This document shows positions 10,133-19,056 of a DNA stretch of 64,000 bases, in pieces. The DNA lies in NCBI RefSeq assembly GCF_024600715.1, contig NZ_CP102332.1, positions 930,001 to 994,000 on the forward strand, read 5' to 3'. A model generated the notes under the pieces. That model did not search any database. It saw only the letters and a program-made list of their open reading frames with translations, and had not been told where the DNA came from. Position 1 is the first letter of the stretch; each line of letters starts with the position of its first letter. A program made the translations under genes and the position numbers. This stretch comes from Streptomyces changanensis. GTDB taxonomy: Bacteria; Actinomycetota; Actinomycetes; Streptomycetales; Streptomycetaceae.

Positions 10133-11479
10133 TCAGTGGGCCGTCGCGGGCGGCCCGCCGAAGAGCTCGTCCTGGGCGGCGTCCCGCGCGGTGAGGAGCG
10201 CGCCGCGCAGGACCGCCGCGCCGCCCAGGGTGCTGGCCCTGACCTCGGTGCGCAGCGGGGAGAGGGTCGCGAGGCGGGCCTCGACGCGCTCGGCGAGCGC
10301 AGCGCCGCCGGCGTGGCCGAGCTCGCCGCCCAGGACGACGCAGCCGGGGTCGAGCACGGCGGTGACGGCGGCGGCTCCGAGGGCGACGCGTTCGGCGAGG
10401 GCGTCCAGGAAGGCCCCGGCCGCGTCGCCCGGCCCGTCCCCCACGCGGCGGTACGCCCGGCACCGGTCCGCCGGACCGTCCCCGGTCGGACCGCCGTCCG
10501 CCGGGCCGCCCCCGGTCGGACCGCCGTCCGCCGGGTCGGCCGCGGCGCGGGTACCGTCCCAGCAGACCGGCCGTTCCCGTGCCGCCCGGACCGCTGAGGC
10601 CCCCGCCGGTTCGCCCTCGTCGTCGGGGCCGCCGGCCTCGATGCCGTACGCCTGCGCCAGCTCCCGTACCGCCGCCGATCCGGCCAGGGCGTGGAAGCCC
10701 CCGGCGCAGTCGGTCGCCGACGGGAGGGCGCCCGTGCCGGGCACCGGGAGGAAGCCGATCTCGCCGGCCCCGCCCGACGCGCCGCGGCGCAGGGCGCCGT
10801 CGAGGACGACGGCGGCGCCGACGCCGTGCCCGAGCCACAGCAGGACGAACGTGTCGCGGTCGCGGGCGGCCCCCTCGCGCAGCTCGGCCGTCGCGGCGAG
10901 GTTCGTCTCGTTCTCCACGAGCACGGTCGCGGAGAGCCGCTCGCGCAGGGCGGTGACCAGGCGGCGGTGCCAGGCGGGCAGGCCCGCCGAGTCGCGCAGC
11001 GCTCCCGTGGCCGGGTCGACGAGGCCCGGGGCGCCGATCCCGACAGTGTGCAGCCGGGTCGCTCCCGCCTCCCGGACGGTGCGCTCCAGCAGGGCGGCGG
11101 CCCGCTCGACGGCCGGCCCCGTCTCCGTGTCGCCGCCGATGGGCGCGGCGGCCTCGGCGAGCGGCGCGCCCAGCAGGTCGGTGACGGTGACCGTGACGCC
11201 GCGCAGCCGCACGTCGAGGGCGGCGAGGTGGGCGCGGTCGGCGACGAGCCCGTACACACGGGCGTTCGGGCCGCGCCGCTCCGCTCCTGACTCCCCGACG
11301 ATCCGTACGAGACCAGCGTCCTGGAGCCGTTCGACGAGGTCGGCGACGGTCGGCCGGGACAGCCCGGTGAGCCTCTTCAACTCGGCGGCCGTCAGGGGCC
11401 CCTCGTCCTGGAGCAGACGCAGGGCGAGCCGGTCGTTGATGGCCCGGGCGGTGCTGGGGGACGCGGGGGCGGAGGGCAT
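10133..11479 (-). CDS. ROK-family transcriptional regulator
   Basis: 448 residues from ATG 11479. The N-terminal winged HTH (about 15-70) reads LTAAELKRLTGLSRPTVADLVERLQDAGL. A ROK sugar-kinase-like domain follows, with an ATP/sugar-site segment VGIGAPGLVDPATGAL, NLAATAEL and GHGVGAAVVLDG, then GGAGEIGFLPV. The CxCGxxGCxE zinc motif of many ROK proteins is absent. A Gly/Pro/Asp repeat insert (PADGGPTGGGPADGG, encoded around 10470-10560) interrupts the C-terminal part. It is divergent from an MFS gene across a 142-bp region with a palindrome, so it probably regulates that gene in response to a sugar (inference). Confidence 0.88.
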   Translation of the reverse strand: MPSAPASPSTARAINDRLALRLLQDEGPLTAAELKRLTGLSRPTVADLVERLQDAGLVRIVGESGAERRGPNARVYGLVADRAHLAALDVRLRGVTVTVTDLLGAPLAEAAAPIGGDTETGPAVERAAALLERTVREAGATRLHTVGIGAPGLVDPATGALRDSAGLPAWHRRLVTALRERLSATVLVENETNLAATAELREGAARDRDTFVLLWLGHGVGAAVVLDGALRRGASGGAGEIGFLPVPGTGALPSATDCAGGFHALAGSAAVRELAQAYGIEAGGPDDEGEPAGASAVRAARERPVCWDGTRAAADPADGGPTGGGPADGGPTGDGPADRCRAYRRVGDGPGDAAGAFLDALAERVALGAAAVTAVLDPGCVVLGGELGHAGGAALAERVEARLATLSPLRTEVRASTLGGAAVLRGALLTARDAAQDELFGGPPATAH

Positions 11480-11504
11480 GCCGGGATCCTTTCAGACCTT
11501 ACTT

Positions 11505-11521
11505 TCAGGCAGGGTTCCTGA
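11505..11521. promoter_or_regulatory. Candidate operator in the ROK/MFS divergent promoter
   Basis: TCAGG-N7-CCTGA, a short perfect inverted repeat, lies 26 bp upstream of the ROK start and about 100 bp upstream of the MFS start. It sits in the only A/T-richer stretch of the region (next to GATAATTTAC). Its position suits control of both genes. The binding protein is inferred to be the ROK regulator. Confidence 0.45.
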
Positions 11522-11621
11522 TAATTTACGCGGCGCGGCACCCGCGTGTGCCGGCACCACCGAGACACCACACACCCGCACACACCAACACACCGAACAC
11601 CAGGGGAACCGGGGAGGGTCC

Positions 11622-12836
11622 GTGCCGTACGGCGTGGAGAAGGTCAAACGGGCGCGGTACGCCGTCGCCGCCGTGTTCTGCGTGCACGGCGCGGTCACCG
11701 GCAGCTTCGCGACCCGCATTCCGTGGATCCAGGAGCACGCGGGGGTCAGCCCGGGACAGCTGGGCCTCGCCCTGGCCTTCCCCGCCCTCGGTGCGTCCCT
11801 GGCGATGCCGCTGGCCGCGGCCGTCAGCCACCGGTTCGGCGCGCGCACCGCGCTGCGCGGGCTGTTGGCGATGTGGACGCTCTCACTCGTCCTGCCGTCG
11901 CTGGCGCCGAACCTCCTCGGCCTGTGCGCCGCGCTGTTCGTGTACGGCGCGACCTCCGGCATGTCCGACGTGGCGATGAACGCGCTGGGCGTGGAGGTGG
12001 AGAACCGGCTCGGGCGGTCCGTCATGTCCAGCCTGCACGGCATGTGGAGCGTGGGCGCGCTGATCGGCTCCGCCGCCGGTACGGTCGCCGCGCACCTGGG
12101 CGCCGACGCCCGCCTGCACCACCTGCTGGCCGCGGCGGTGCTCACCGTGCTGGGCCTGGTGTTCTGCCAGGGCGTGCTGGACCTGCGCAGCCAGCCGGGC
12201 GAGGCGGCGCCGCCGCGGTTCGCGCTCCCGCCGCGCTCGGCGCTGGTGATCGGCGCGATCGGCTTCTGCGGGGTCTTCGCGGAGGGCGCGAGCCTCGACT
12301 GGTCGGCGGTGTACCTGGAGGACGTGCTCGGCGCGTCGGCCGGCGCGGCCGCGGCGTCCACGACGGCGTTCACCCTCACCATGGCGGTGGCGCGGCTGGT
12401 GGGCGACCGCGTGGTGGACCGCTTCGGCGCCGTGCGCACGGTGCGGACCGGCGGCGTCGTGGCGACGGCGGGCGGCGTCCTGGTCGTCGCCGCGCCGCAC
12501 CCGGTGGCGGCCATGGGCGGGTTCGCCCTGATGGGGCTCGGGGTCGCCGTCGTCGTACCGCTCGCGTTCGCCGCGGCCGGGCGCAGCGGGCCCAACCCGA
12601 GCCAGGCCATCGCAGGCGTCGCCACCATCACGTACACCTCCGGGCTGATCGCCCCCTCCGCGATCGGCGGGCTGGCGGACGTGACGTCGCTGACGGTGTC
12701 GTTCGGGCTTGTGACCCTGCTGGCCTTCGGCCTGGTGCTCGGCGCGAACGTGCTGGGCCCGCGCGGGCGCGGCGGCGTTGCGGCGACCGGTACTCCCGCG
12801 GGCCGTACCACCGGCAGCGGCGACCGCGGCGCCTGA
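11622..12836 (+). CDS. MFS transporter
   Basis: 404 residues from GTG 11622, with GGGAGG just upstream; a second in-frame GTG follows 12 nt later. About twelve hydrophobic segments are visible. The typical MFS loop AAAVSHRFGARTALRGL lies between helices 2 and 3 and ARLVGDRVVDRFGAVRTVR in the second half. SDVAMNALGVEVENRLGRSVMSSLHGMWSVGAL resembles the fucose/YfcJ-type sugar and drug exporters of Streptomyces. With the divergent ROK regulator a sugar or sugar-derivative substrate is plausible, but nothing in the sequence fixes it. Confidence 0.88.
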   Translation: MPYGVEKVKRARYAVAAVFCVHGAVTGSFATRIPWIQEHAGVSPGQLGLALAFPALGASLAMPLAAAVSHRFGARTALRGLLAMWTLSLVLPSLAPNLLGLCAALFVYGATSGMSDVAMNALGVEVENRLGRSVMSSLHGMWSVGALIGSAAGTVAAHLGADARLHHLLAAAVLTVLGLVFCQGVLDLRSQPGEAAPPRFALPPRSALVIGAIGFCGVFAEGASLDWSAVYLEDVLGASAGAAAASTTAFTLTMAVARLVGDRVVDRFGAVRTVRTGGVVATAGGVLVVAAPHPVAAMGGFALMGLGVAVVVPLAFAAAGRSGPNPSQAIAGVATITYTSGLIAPSAIGGLADVTSLTVSFGLVTLLAFGLVLGANVLGPRGRGGVAATGTPAGRTTGSGDRGA

Positions 12837-13124
12837 ACCGCCCCGACCGCCCCCGCCCCGCGACGCGGCGCCGCCCGTGCCCGGACCACCGCGGGGGGGG
12901 GACCGGCCCGACGGTCCCGTGCCCGGGCGCCCGGCAACCGACGACCGGCGCCCGGCGACCGACCACGCCCGCCGTGGGCGCGCCCCGGCCCGCGCGCTTC
13001 CCGGACGCGGCCGGAACCGCACACGCGTCGCATTACCATGGCGTCCGTTCACCACCGGCCGCCGCGCCTCACGCGGCGCCGTCCACCCACCGGGCGAGCC
13101 CCGGAGAACGGGAGCGACCCACCC

Positions 13125-14555
13125 ATGAACCTCGGCGTGCGCTGGACCCTGCACGGCGACGGGCGGACCCCTGCTCCCGGCGCCGTGGTGCGCCCGGACG
13201 AGCGGTTGTCCTGGCCCCGGACCGCCGGGCTCGGCGCCCAGCACGTGGTCGCCATGTTCGGCGCGTCGTTCGTGGCGCCCGTGCTCATGGGCCTCGACCC
13301 GAACCTCGCGATCATGATGTCCGGCGTCGCGACGATGATCTTCCTCCTCGCCACGCGCGGCCGGGTGCCCAGCTACCTCGGCTGCTCGCTGTCGTTCGTC
13401 GGGGTCGCGGCCGCGATCCGCGCCTCCGGTGGCGACAGCTCCACCGTCACCGGGGCGATCCTGGTCGTCGGTCTCGCGCTGTTCCTGGCGGGTGTGGCCG
13501 TGCGGCGGTTCGGCGCGCGGGTCATCCACGCCGCGATGCCGCCGATCGTGACGGGCGCCGTGGTGATGCTGATCGGCTTCAACCTGGCGCCGGTGACCGC
13601 CGCCACCTACTGGCCGCAGGACCAGTGGACGGCGCTGCTGGTGATGCTCTTCACCGGTCTCGCGGTGGTGTGCCTGCGGGGCTTCTGGTCGCGGGTGGCG
13701 ATCTTCCTGGGCCTGGTCTTCGGGTACGTCCTGTCGTGGGTGCTCGACCTGACCCTCGGCCGCATCCACTCCCCCGTCGGGGGCGGCGAGGCGGTCGACC
13801 ACTGGCGCCTGGACCTCTCCGCGGTCGGGCAGGCCGACTGGATCGGCCTGCCGTCCTTCCACGCGCCGAGCTTCGAGTGGTCCGCGATCCTGGTCGCCCT
13901 GCCCGTGGTCATCGCGCTCATCGCGGAGAACGCCGGGCACGTCAAGGCCGTCGGTGAGATGACGGGCGACCCGCTGGACGACCAGCTCGGCACCGCCATC
14001 GCCGCCGACGGCGCGGCGTCCATGCTCTCCACCGCCGTCGGCGGCCCGCCCAACACCACCTACTCCGAGAACATCGGCGTCATGGCCGCGACCCGCGTCT
14101 ACTCGACCGCCGCCTACTGGGCCGCGGCCGGCTTCGCGCTCCTCTTCGGGCTCTGCCCGAAGTTCGGCGCCGTGGTCGCCGCCATCCCCGGCGGCGTGCT
14201 CGGCGGGATCACGGTCATCCTGTACGGCATGATCGGCCTCCTCGGGGCGCAGATCTGGATCAACGCCGGGGTGGACCTGCGCAACCCGCTCAACCTGGTG
14301 CCCGCGGCCGCCGGCATCATCATCGGCGTCGGCGGCGTCAGCCTGAAGATCACCGACACCTTCGAACTCGGGGGCATCGCCCTCGGCACCATCGTCGTGA
14401 TCACGGGCTACCACGCGCTGCGGGCGTTCGCCCCGGCCCACCTGAAGGGGCAGGAGCCCCTGCTCGACGCGGGCACCTCGGCGTACGACACCGCGGCCCG
14501 GAAGGAGCACGGCGACGAGGGCGGGGACGGCGGCGAGCCGGCCGCGCGGCGGTAG
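13125..14555 (+). CDS. NCS2-family uracil/xanthine permease
   Basis: 476 residues from ATG 13125 (GGGAG upstream). It has 12-14 membrane segments. NCS2 hallmarks are QHVVAMFGASFVAPVLMGLDP near the N-terminus, LIAENAGHVKAVGEMTGDP with the conserved Glu of helix 8, and STAVGGPPNTTYSENIGVMAATRV (the signature following helix 10). UraA-type proteins take up uracil with protons across the cytoplasmic membrane. The specificity (uracil versus xanthine) cannot be told apart here. The last 40 residues are a hydrophilic tail. A 288-bp G+C-rich gap separates it from the MFS gene. Confidence 0.93.
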   Translation: MNLGVRWTLHGDGRTPAPGAVVRPDERLSWPRTAGLGAQHVVAMFGASFVAPVLMGLDPNLAIMMSGVATMIFLLATRGRVPSYLGCSLSFVGVAAAIRASGGDSSTVTGAILVVGLALFLAGVAVRRFGARVIHAAMPPIVTGAVVMLIGFNLAPVTAATYWPQDQWTALLVMLFTGLAVVCLRGFWSRVAIFLGLVFGYVLSWVLDLTLGRIHSPVGGGEAVDHWRLDLSAVGQADWIGLPSFHAPSFEWSAILVALPVVIALIAENAGHVKAVGEMTGDPLDDQLGTAIAADGAASMLSTAVGGPPNTTYSENIGVMAATRVYSTAAYWAAAGFALLFGLCPKFGAVVAAIPGGVLGGITVILYGMIGLLGAQIWINAGVDLRNPLNLVPAAAGIIIGVGGVSLKITDTFELGGIALGTIVVITGYHALRAFAPAHLKGQEPLLDAGTSAYDTAARKEHGDEGGDGGEPAARR

Positions 14556-14715
14556 CAGCACCCCGCACACAGGAGCGCGCAGGCGCACTCGGGCGCACGC
14601 GGTGCGCACGGAGGACCGGCGGGGCCGCGGCAGCGGCCGGCCGGTCCTTCGCCCGTTCCGGGGACGCCGCGCCCGGCGGCTTCCCCCCGGGCGCGGCGGC
14701 TGGGACCCTGCCCGC

Positions 14716-15645
14716 ATGGCGCAGATCGACGAGTTCACCCCGAGCGCCGGTGCCGAACCGCCCGGGGTACGCGCGGTGGCCGACCGGATGCGGGGCTTCC
14801 GGTCCCTGTGGCCGGCGGGCGACGGGGTCGGGGTCTTCAACGACGTCTACCTGGCGGTCACCCGCGAGATCGGGCGCCTCGTCGGCGAGGGGGCCTTCCG
14901 GGACCACGACGGCGCCGCCACGCTCGCCGTCCGGTTCGCCGAGCGGTACGTGGCGGCGGTCGACGCGGCGGCGTCGGGCGGGCGGCCCCCGGCGTGCTGG
15001 CGGCCGCTCTTCGCGTACCGGCGCCACCCCGGCGTGCGGCCGCTGCAGTTCGCGCTGGCCGGCATCAACGCGCACATCGGCCACGACCTGGCGTTGGCGG
15101 TGGTGGACACCTGCCGCGCCCTCGACTGCGGCCCCGACCGGCTGGAGGCCGACTTCGAGCGGGTCGGCGAGGTCCTCGTCCTGCTGGAGGAGCGCATCCG
15201 CGAGGAGCTGATGCCGGGCCCGGACCTGCTGGAGGTCGCGGACCCGATGACGCACCTGCTGGGGTGCTGGAGCCTGGAGCGGGCCCGGGACGGGGCGTGG
15301 CTCGCGGCCCGCTCGCTGTGGCAGCTGCACCGGGTGCCCGGGTCGTGGGGCACGGAGCTGGCCGAGGGGTTCACCGAGCGCCTCGACCGCTCCGTGGGGC
15401 TGGTGGGGCGGATGCTGCTGACGCCCCTGGGGAGTGCCGTGCCGCGCGCTGCCGTGCCGCGCGCTGCCGTACCGCGCGGCGGCGGATGGACCGGCGCCGG
15501 GCCGTCCGGCGCCGGGCCGTCCGGCAGTGGCTCCCACGGCTCCGCGTCGCCCGGCGTCGGCCCGCGCGGGCCCGAACCGACCGTCGTCGGCACTCCCCCG
15601 TGTGCTCAGTCCTCCGGCAGCTCCACCGGGGCGATCTCGTCGTAG
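14716..15645 (+). CDS. DUF5995 family protein
   Basis: 309 residues from ATG 14716. The body (about 1-240) is rich in helices: VFNDVYLAVTREIGRLV, RPLFAYRRHPGVRPLQFALAGINAHIGHDLALAVVDTC. The INAHIGHDL stretch with its His pair is what I recall from DUF5995, a family of unknown function common in actinobacteria. The C-terminal about 65 residues are a low-complexity tail with three AVPRA(A)-type repeats and GAGPSG repeats. The gene overlaps the 3' end of the convergent davB gene by 40 bp. Confidence 0.75.
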   Translation: MAQIDEFTPSAGAEPPGVRAVADRMRGFRSLWPAGDGVGVFNDVYLAVTREIGRLVGEGAFRDHDGAATLAVRFAERYVAAVDAAASGGRPPACWRPLFAYRRHPGVRPLQFALAGINAHIGHDLALAVVDTCRALDCGPDRLEADFERVGEVLVLLEERIREELMPGPDLLEVADPMTHLLGCWSLERARDGAWLAARSLWQLHRVPGSWGTELAEGFTERLDRSVGLVGRMLLTPLGSAVPRAAVPRAAVPRGGGWTGAGPSGAGPSGSGSHGSASPGVGPRGPEPTVVGTPPCAQSSGSSTGAISS

Positions 15646-17297
15646 ACGTCGCCCGGGCCGGGGTTGGACGGGTCGGTCCCGCCGCCGAGGTGGTGCATCA
15701 CGCCCCAGACGGCGTTGAGCGCGGTCTGCACGGCGCCCTCGGCCCAGCCGGCCGTCCAGGAGATGTCGTCGCCGGCGAGGAAGATGCCCCGCTTGTCCTC
15801 GGGCAGCCGGTCCTGCATGAAGTGCGTGTACAGGCGGCGCTGGTAGCGGTAGTGGCCCGGCAGGTTCGCCTTGAAGGCGCCCATGAAGTAGGGCTCGTTC
15901 TCCCACGACACGGTCACCGGGTTGCCGATGATGTGCTTGCGGATGTCGACCTTCGGGTAGATCTCGCCGAGCGACTTCAGCATGACCTCCATCCGCTCGT
16001 TCGCGGACAGCGGCAGCCACTTCAGGCTGTCGTCGCACCACGTGTACGACAGGCAGATGACGGCCGGCTTGTCCGGGCCGTTGTCCAGCAGGTACGTGCC
16101 GCGGGTCATCCGGTCGGTGAGCGTCATCGACATGACGTCCCGGCCGGTCTCCTCGTCCTTGTCCAGCCAGAACGGTCGGTCGACGGGGACGAACAGCTTC
16201 GACGACTCCATGTAGTGGGTGCGCTCGATCGCCGTCCAGTGGTCGATCGGGAAGAGCGAGTCGTCGCACTCGATCTTCGACAGCAGCATCCAGGACTGCG
16301 CGGTGAAGATCGCGGCGCGGTAGGTGCGGATGTCGCCGTTCGCGTCGGTGACCGTGATCCGGTTGCCGGCGGTGCGGTGCAGCCGGGTCACGGCCGGCTT
16401 CGGGTCGCCGCCGTGCAGCGAGCTCAGCGAGGTGCCGAGCGGCCAGTGGACGATCTTCTCCGGCTCCCGCTCCCACAGCCGCACCGGGAGCTGCTGGCTG
16501 CCGCCGACGATGCCGCGGTGGTAGTCGTCGGCCTCGGTGTAGACGACGCGGAGGATCTCCAGGATGGAGTTCGGGAAGTCGGTGTCCCAGCCTCCGGTGC
16601 CGAAGCCGACCTGGCCGAAGATCTCTCGGTGCCGGAAGGACTTGAACGCGTCGGAGTCGCACAGGAAGCCGTAGAAGGTCTGGTTGTCGAGCTTCTCGAC
16701 GAGCTTGGCCCAGATCTCGCGGATGCGCGGCACGTCACGCTCGCGCATGGCGCGGTTCATGTCGGAGAAGTCCGCGCCCTCCTCCAGGCAGGCGCTCCAC
16801 GCCTCGGCGACGTCCCGGTAGACCTGCGGCAGGTCGGCGATGGTCTCCGCGTAGTGCGACTCGCCCTTGAGGTCCACCACGGTCGACGGGGTCGACTCGG
16901 CGAGCGGGTTCGGGAACGGCCTGGTCTCCAGCCCCACGAGGTCGATGTAGTGCTGCAGGGCCGTCGAGGACGGCGGGAAGCGCATCGCGCCCAGCTCGCA
17001 GTTGAGCTCCGGGTCGCAGCCGTCGAAGCCGACCGTCCGCAGCCGGCCGCCGAGCTGGTCGGCCTCGTACACGACCGGCTTGAGGCCCATCTTCATCAGC
17101 TCGTACGCGGCGACGACGCCGGACAGGCCGCCGCCGATGACCGCCACCTCCGTGCCGTGCTCGGTCGCCGGTATCTGGCCGAGACCGGCCGGGTGTGCCA
17201 GGAAGTCGTCGTACGCGTAGGGGAAGTCCGGGCCGAACATGGTGATGGGCGGCTGCGCGTCGGTGTGCTGGACGGCGGTGGGCACCGTGGACGTCAT
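15606..17297 (-). CDS. davB: Flavin amine oxidase, probable L-lysine 2-monooxygenase (DavB-like)
   Basis: 563 residues, ATG 17297. The FAD dinucleotide motif GGGLSG (55-60) is followed by KPVVYEADQLGGRLR. The C-terminal flavin motif is GIFLAGDDISWTAGWAEGAVQTALNAVWGVM. The whole protein matches my recollection of Pseudomonas lysine 2-monooxygenase at blocks such as ITMFGPDFPYAYDDFLAHPAGLG, GQVGFGTGGWDTDFPNSILEI and LTDRMTRGTYLLDNGPDKP. That enzyme converts lysine to 5-aminovaleramide. It lies 68 bp after davA, whose product would be the next enzyme. Tryptophan or another amino acid is a possible alternative substrate. Confidence 0.82.
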   Translation of the reverse strand: MTSTVPTAVQHTDAQPPITMFGPDFPYAYDDFLAHPAGLGQIPATEHGTEVAVIGGGLSGVVAAYELMKMGLKPVVYEADQLGGRLRTVGFDGCDPELNCELGAMRFPPSSTALQHYIDLVGLETRPFPNPLAESTPSTVVDLKGESHYAETIADLPQVYRDVAEAWSACLEEGADFSDMNRAMRERDVPRIREIWAKLVEKLDNQTFYGFLCDSDAFKSFRHREIFGQVGFGTGGWDTDFPNSILEILRVVYTEADDYHRGIVGGSQQLPVRLWEREPEKIVHWPLGTSLSSLHGGDPKPAVTRLHRTAGNRITVTDANGDIRTYRAAIFTAQSWMLLSKIECDDSLFPIDHWTAIERTHYMESSKLFVPVDRPFWLDKDEETGRDVMSMTLTDRMTRGTYLLDNGPDKPAVICLSYTWCDDSLKWLPLSANERMEVMLKSLGEIYPKVDIRKHIIGNPVTVSWENEPYFMGAFKANLPGHYRYQRRLYTHFMQDRLPEDKRGIFLAGDDISWTAGWAEGAVQTALNAVWGVMHHLGGGTDPSNPGPGDVYDEIAPVELPED

Positions 17298-17365
17298 GGG
17301 GTACGGACTCCTTGCACGGGTGGAGAAGAAGGGGGAGCTGGGTGGGGGGCGCTGGGCGGGGGCGC

Positions 17366-18163
17366 TCAGACGAGGGAGGTGTAGAGGCCGGGGCGGCGGT
17401 CCCGCAGGTACGGGTTCTCGGCGCGCGACCGGCTCAGCAGGTCGGGGTCGACGTCGCCGGTGACGAGCTCCTCGCCGAGGCCGGCGCGGGCCCGGGCGGA
17501 GCCGTCGGGGCCGGCCAGGGCGGACATGCCGACGAACTCGAAGTCGCCCTCGGGGCCGGTGCGGTTCGCGTAGGCGATGTACAGCTGGTTCTCGAAGGCC
17601 CGCACGGGGACGACCGACCGGGCGACGACCTGCGCCGGGTGCATCAGGGCCGTCGGGACGAGGAGGAGGTCGGTGCCGGCCAGGGCGTGCGCGCGGACGT
17701 TCTCGGGGAACTCCACGTCGTAGCAGATCATGAGGCCGACGCGGACCCCGGCCAGCTCGGCCTGGACGACGGCGCGGTCACCGGGGGTGAACCAGCGCTG
17801 CTCGAAGTCGCCGAAGAGGTGGGTCTTGCGGTAGTTGGCGAGGCGGGCGCCGTCGGGGCCGATCAGCTGGGCGGCGTTGTACACGGTGTCGCCGTCGCGC
17901 TCCGGGTAGCCGTACGCCAGGGCGATGCCGTGCCGCCCGGCGATCTCGGCGACCGCGTCGGCGGCGTCCCCGTCGGCCGCCTCGGCCAGCCGGTGGACGT
18001 CCTCGCCGATCGCGTACCCGGTCAGGAACATCTCGGGGGCCACGAGGAGGCCCGCGCCGGTGGCCGCCGCGCGGGCGGCGGCGCCGTCGAGGAGCGTGAG
18101 GTTGGCGGCCACGTCACCGAGCTGTCCGGAGCTCTGGAGCAGGGCGGTGCGCAGCGGCGGCAT
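17366..18163 (-). CDS. davA: Nitrilase-superfamily amidase, probable 5-aminovaleramidase (DavA-like)
   Basis: 265 residues, the same size as Pseudomonas DavA. The nitrilase-superfamily triad is visible: Glu44 (APEMFLTGY), Lys113 (YRKTHLFG) and Cys147 (LMICYDVEFPEN). The motifs AEAADG, ALAYGYPERDGDTVYNAAQLIGP and SALAGPDG match the aliphatic amidase branch. With davB downstream it would hydrolyse 5-aminovaleramide to 5-aminovalerate and ammonia. The later steps (davT/davD) are not in this window. The gene starts 85 bp from a three-copy TTGCG array, which suggests control by the neighbouring Lrp-type protein. Confidence 0.82.
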   Translation of the reverse strand: MPPLRTALLQSSGQLGDVAANLTLLDGAAARAAATGAGLLVAPEMFLTGYAIGEDVHRLAEAADGDAADAVAEIAGRHGIALAYGYPERDGDTVYNAAQLIGPDGARLANYRKTHLFGDFEQRWFTPGDRAVVQAELAGVRVGLMICYDVEFPENVRAHALAGTDLLLVPTALMHPAQVVARSVVPVRAFENQLYIAYANRTGPEGDFEFVGMSALAGPDGSARARAGLGEELVTGDVDPDLLSRSRAENPYLRDRRPGLYTSLV

Positions 18164-18247
18164 GGGCGGACCTCACGGGGTGCGGCGAGCGGGGGGATTA
18201 CCCAAGAAAGGTACGGTCCGGACTTCTCGCCGGACAAGGCATGACCG

Positions 18248-18306
18248 TTGCGGACCGACCGCCGAAGCGTTGCGTGATCGGGCCCCGCGCCGGTGATTCG
18301 TTGCGC
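18248..18306. promoter_or_regulatory. Three-copy TTGCG array upstream of davA-davB
   Basis: TTGCG occurs at 18248, 18270 and 18301, all on the plus strand, with start-to-start distances of 22 and 31 bp. The array lies 85-143 bp upstream of the davA ATG. A matching array (21 and 30 bp) lies upstream of the permease/lrp operon. Helically phased repeated half-sites are typical for Lrp/AsnC octamers, so this is proposed as the operator of the clustered regulator (inference). Confidence 0.6.
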
Positions 18307-18310
18307 GGCG

Positions 18311-18590
18311 CTCCCCCGCGGCACCGGCGGCCGCCGGGCGACGCGCCGGTGCGGTGGCCGCGCCCGCGCGGGGGCCGGCGCGAGCCGGGGCGAGGTGGCG
18401 GCGTCGGTCCGGGCAGCCGGGGCGGCACGCGGCGGCGTCGGGCCGGGCCGGGGCGGCGGCGTCACACCCCCGGGAGCCGGGGCCGCGGGCGGCCTCCGGC
18501 CGGGGAGCGAGGGCCACACGTCGGCCCCGACCCGGGGAGCCGGGGCCGCGCGGCAGCCTCAACCCGCGGAGCCGGGGCCGCGCGGCGGCG
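18311..18590. repeat. Low-complexity G+C repeats between davA promoter and lrp
   Basis: The stretch downstream of lrp consists of degenerate copies of GGGGAGCCGGGGCCGCGCGGC alternating with GCGGCGTCGGGCCGG. The cleanest copies run from about 18530 to 18605, ending over the lrp stop codon. No protein-coding signature was seen. The repeats may mark the end of the lrp transcript, but no single hairpin stands out. Confidence 0.55.
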
Positions 18591-19046
18591 TCAGGCCGGG
18601 GAGCCGGAGGAGAAGCGCCGCAGGAGCGGGGAGAGCACCAGGACCGACTTGGTGCGCTCCACGAACGGCTCGCCGGCGATGCGCTCCAGGACGCGCTCGA
18701 AGTGGCGCATGTCGGAGGCGAAGACCTGGACGATCGCGTCCGCCTCCCCCGTGACGGTGGACGCGGACGCGATCTCCGGATAGCGCTCGAGACCGCGCTG
18801 GATGGTCTCGGGCGAGGTGTTGCCCCGTGCGTAGATCTCGATGAAGCCCTCGGTCTCCCAGCCGAGCGCCGCCGGGTCCACGCGCACCGTGAAGCCGGTG
18901 ATGGCCCCCTCGGCCCGCAGGCGGTCCACGCGCCGCTTCACGGCCGGCGCGGAGAGTCCGACGAGCGAGCCGATGTCGGCGTAGCTGCGGCGGGCGTCTT
19001 CGGCCAGCGCGTGGACGATGCGTTCGTCGAGGTCGTTCAGTCGCAC
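18591..19046 (-). CDS. Lrp/AsnC-family transcriptional regulator
   Basis: 151 residues from GTG 19046. The AsnC-type HTH (about 3-55) reads LNDLDERIVHALAEDARRSYADIGSLVGLSAPAVKRRVDRLRAEGAI. The RAM effector domain (about 65-140) has the EASTVTGEADAIVQVF-type core. It starts 10 bp after the permease stop, so both are in one transcript. As a feast/famine regulator beside an amino-acid permease and lysine-degrading enzymes it probably senses lysine or a related amino acid (inference). The upstream frame that continues into the permease has no support. The start lacks a strong Shine-Dalgarno, which fits translational coupling. Confidence 0.9.
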   Translation of the reverse strand: MRLNDLDERIVHALAEDARRSYADIGSLVGLSAPAVKRRVDRLRAEGAITGFTVRVDPAALGWETEGFIEIYARGNTSPETIQRGLERYPEIASASTVTGEADAIVQVFASDMRHFERVLERIAGEPFVERTKSVLVLSPLLRRFSSGSPA

Positions 19047-19056
19047 GGGGGGTGGA

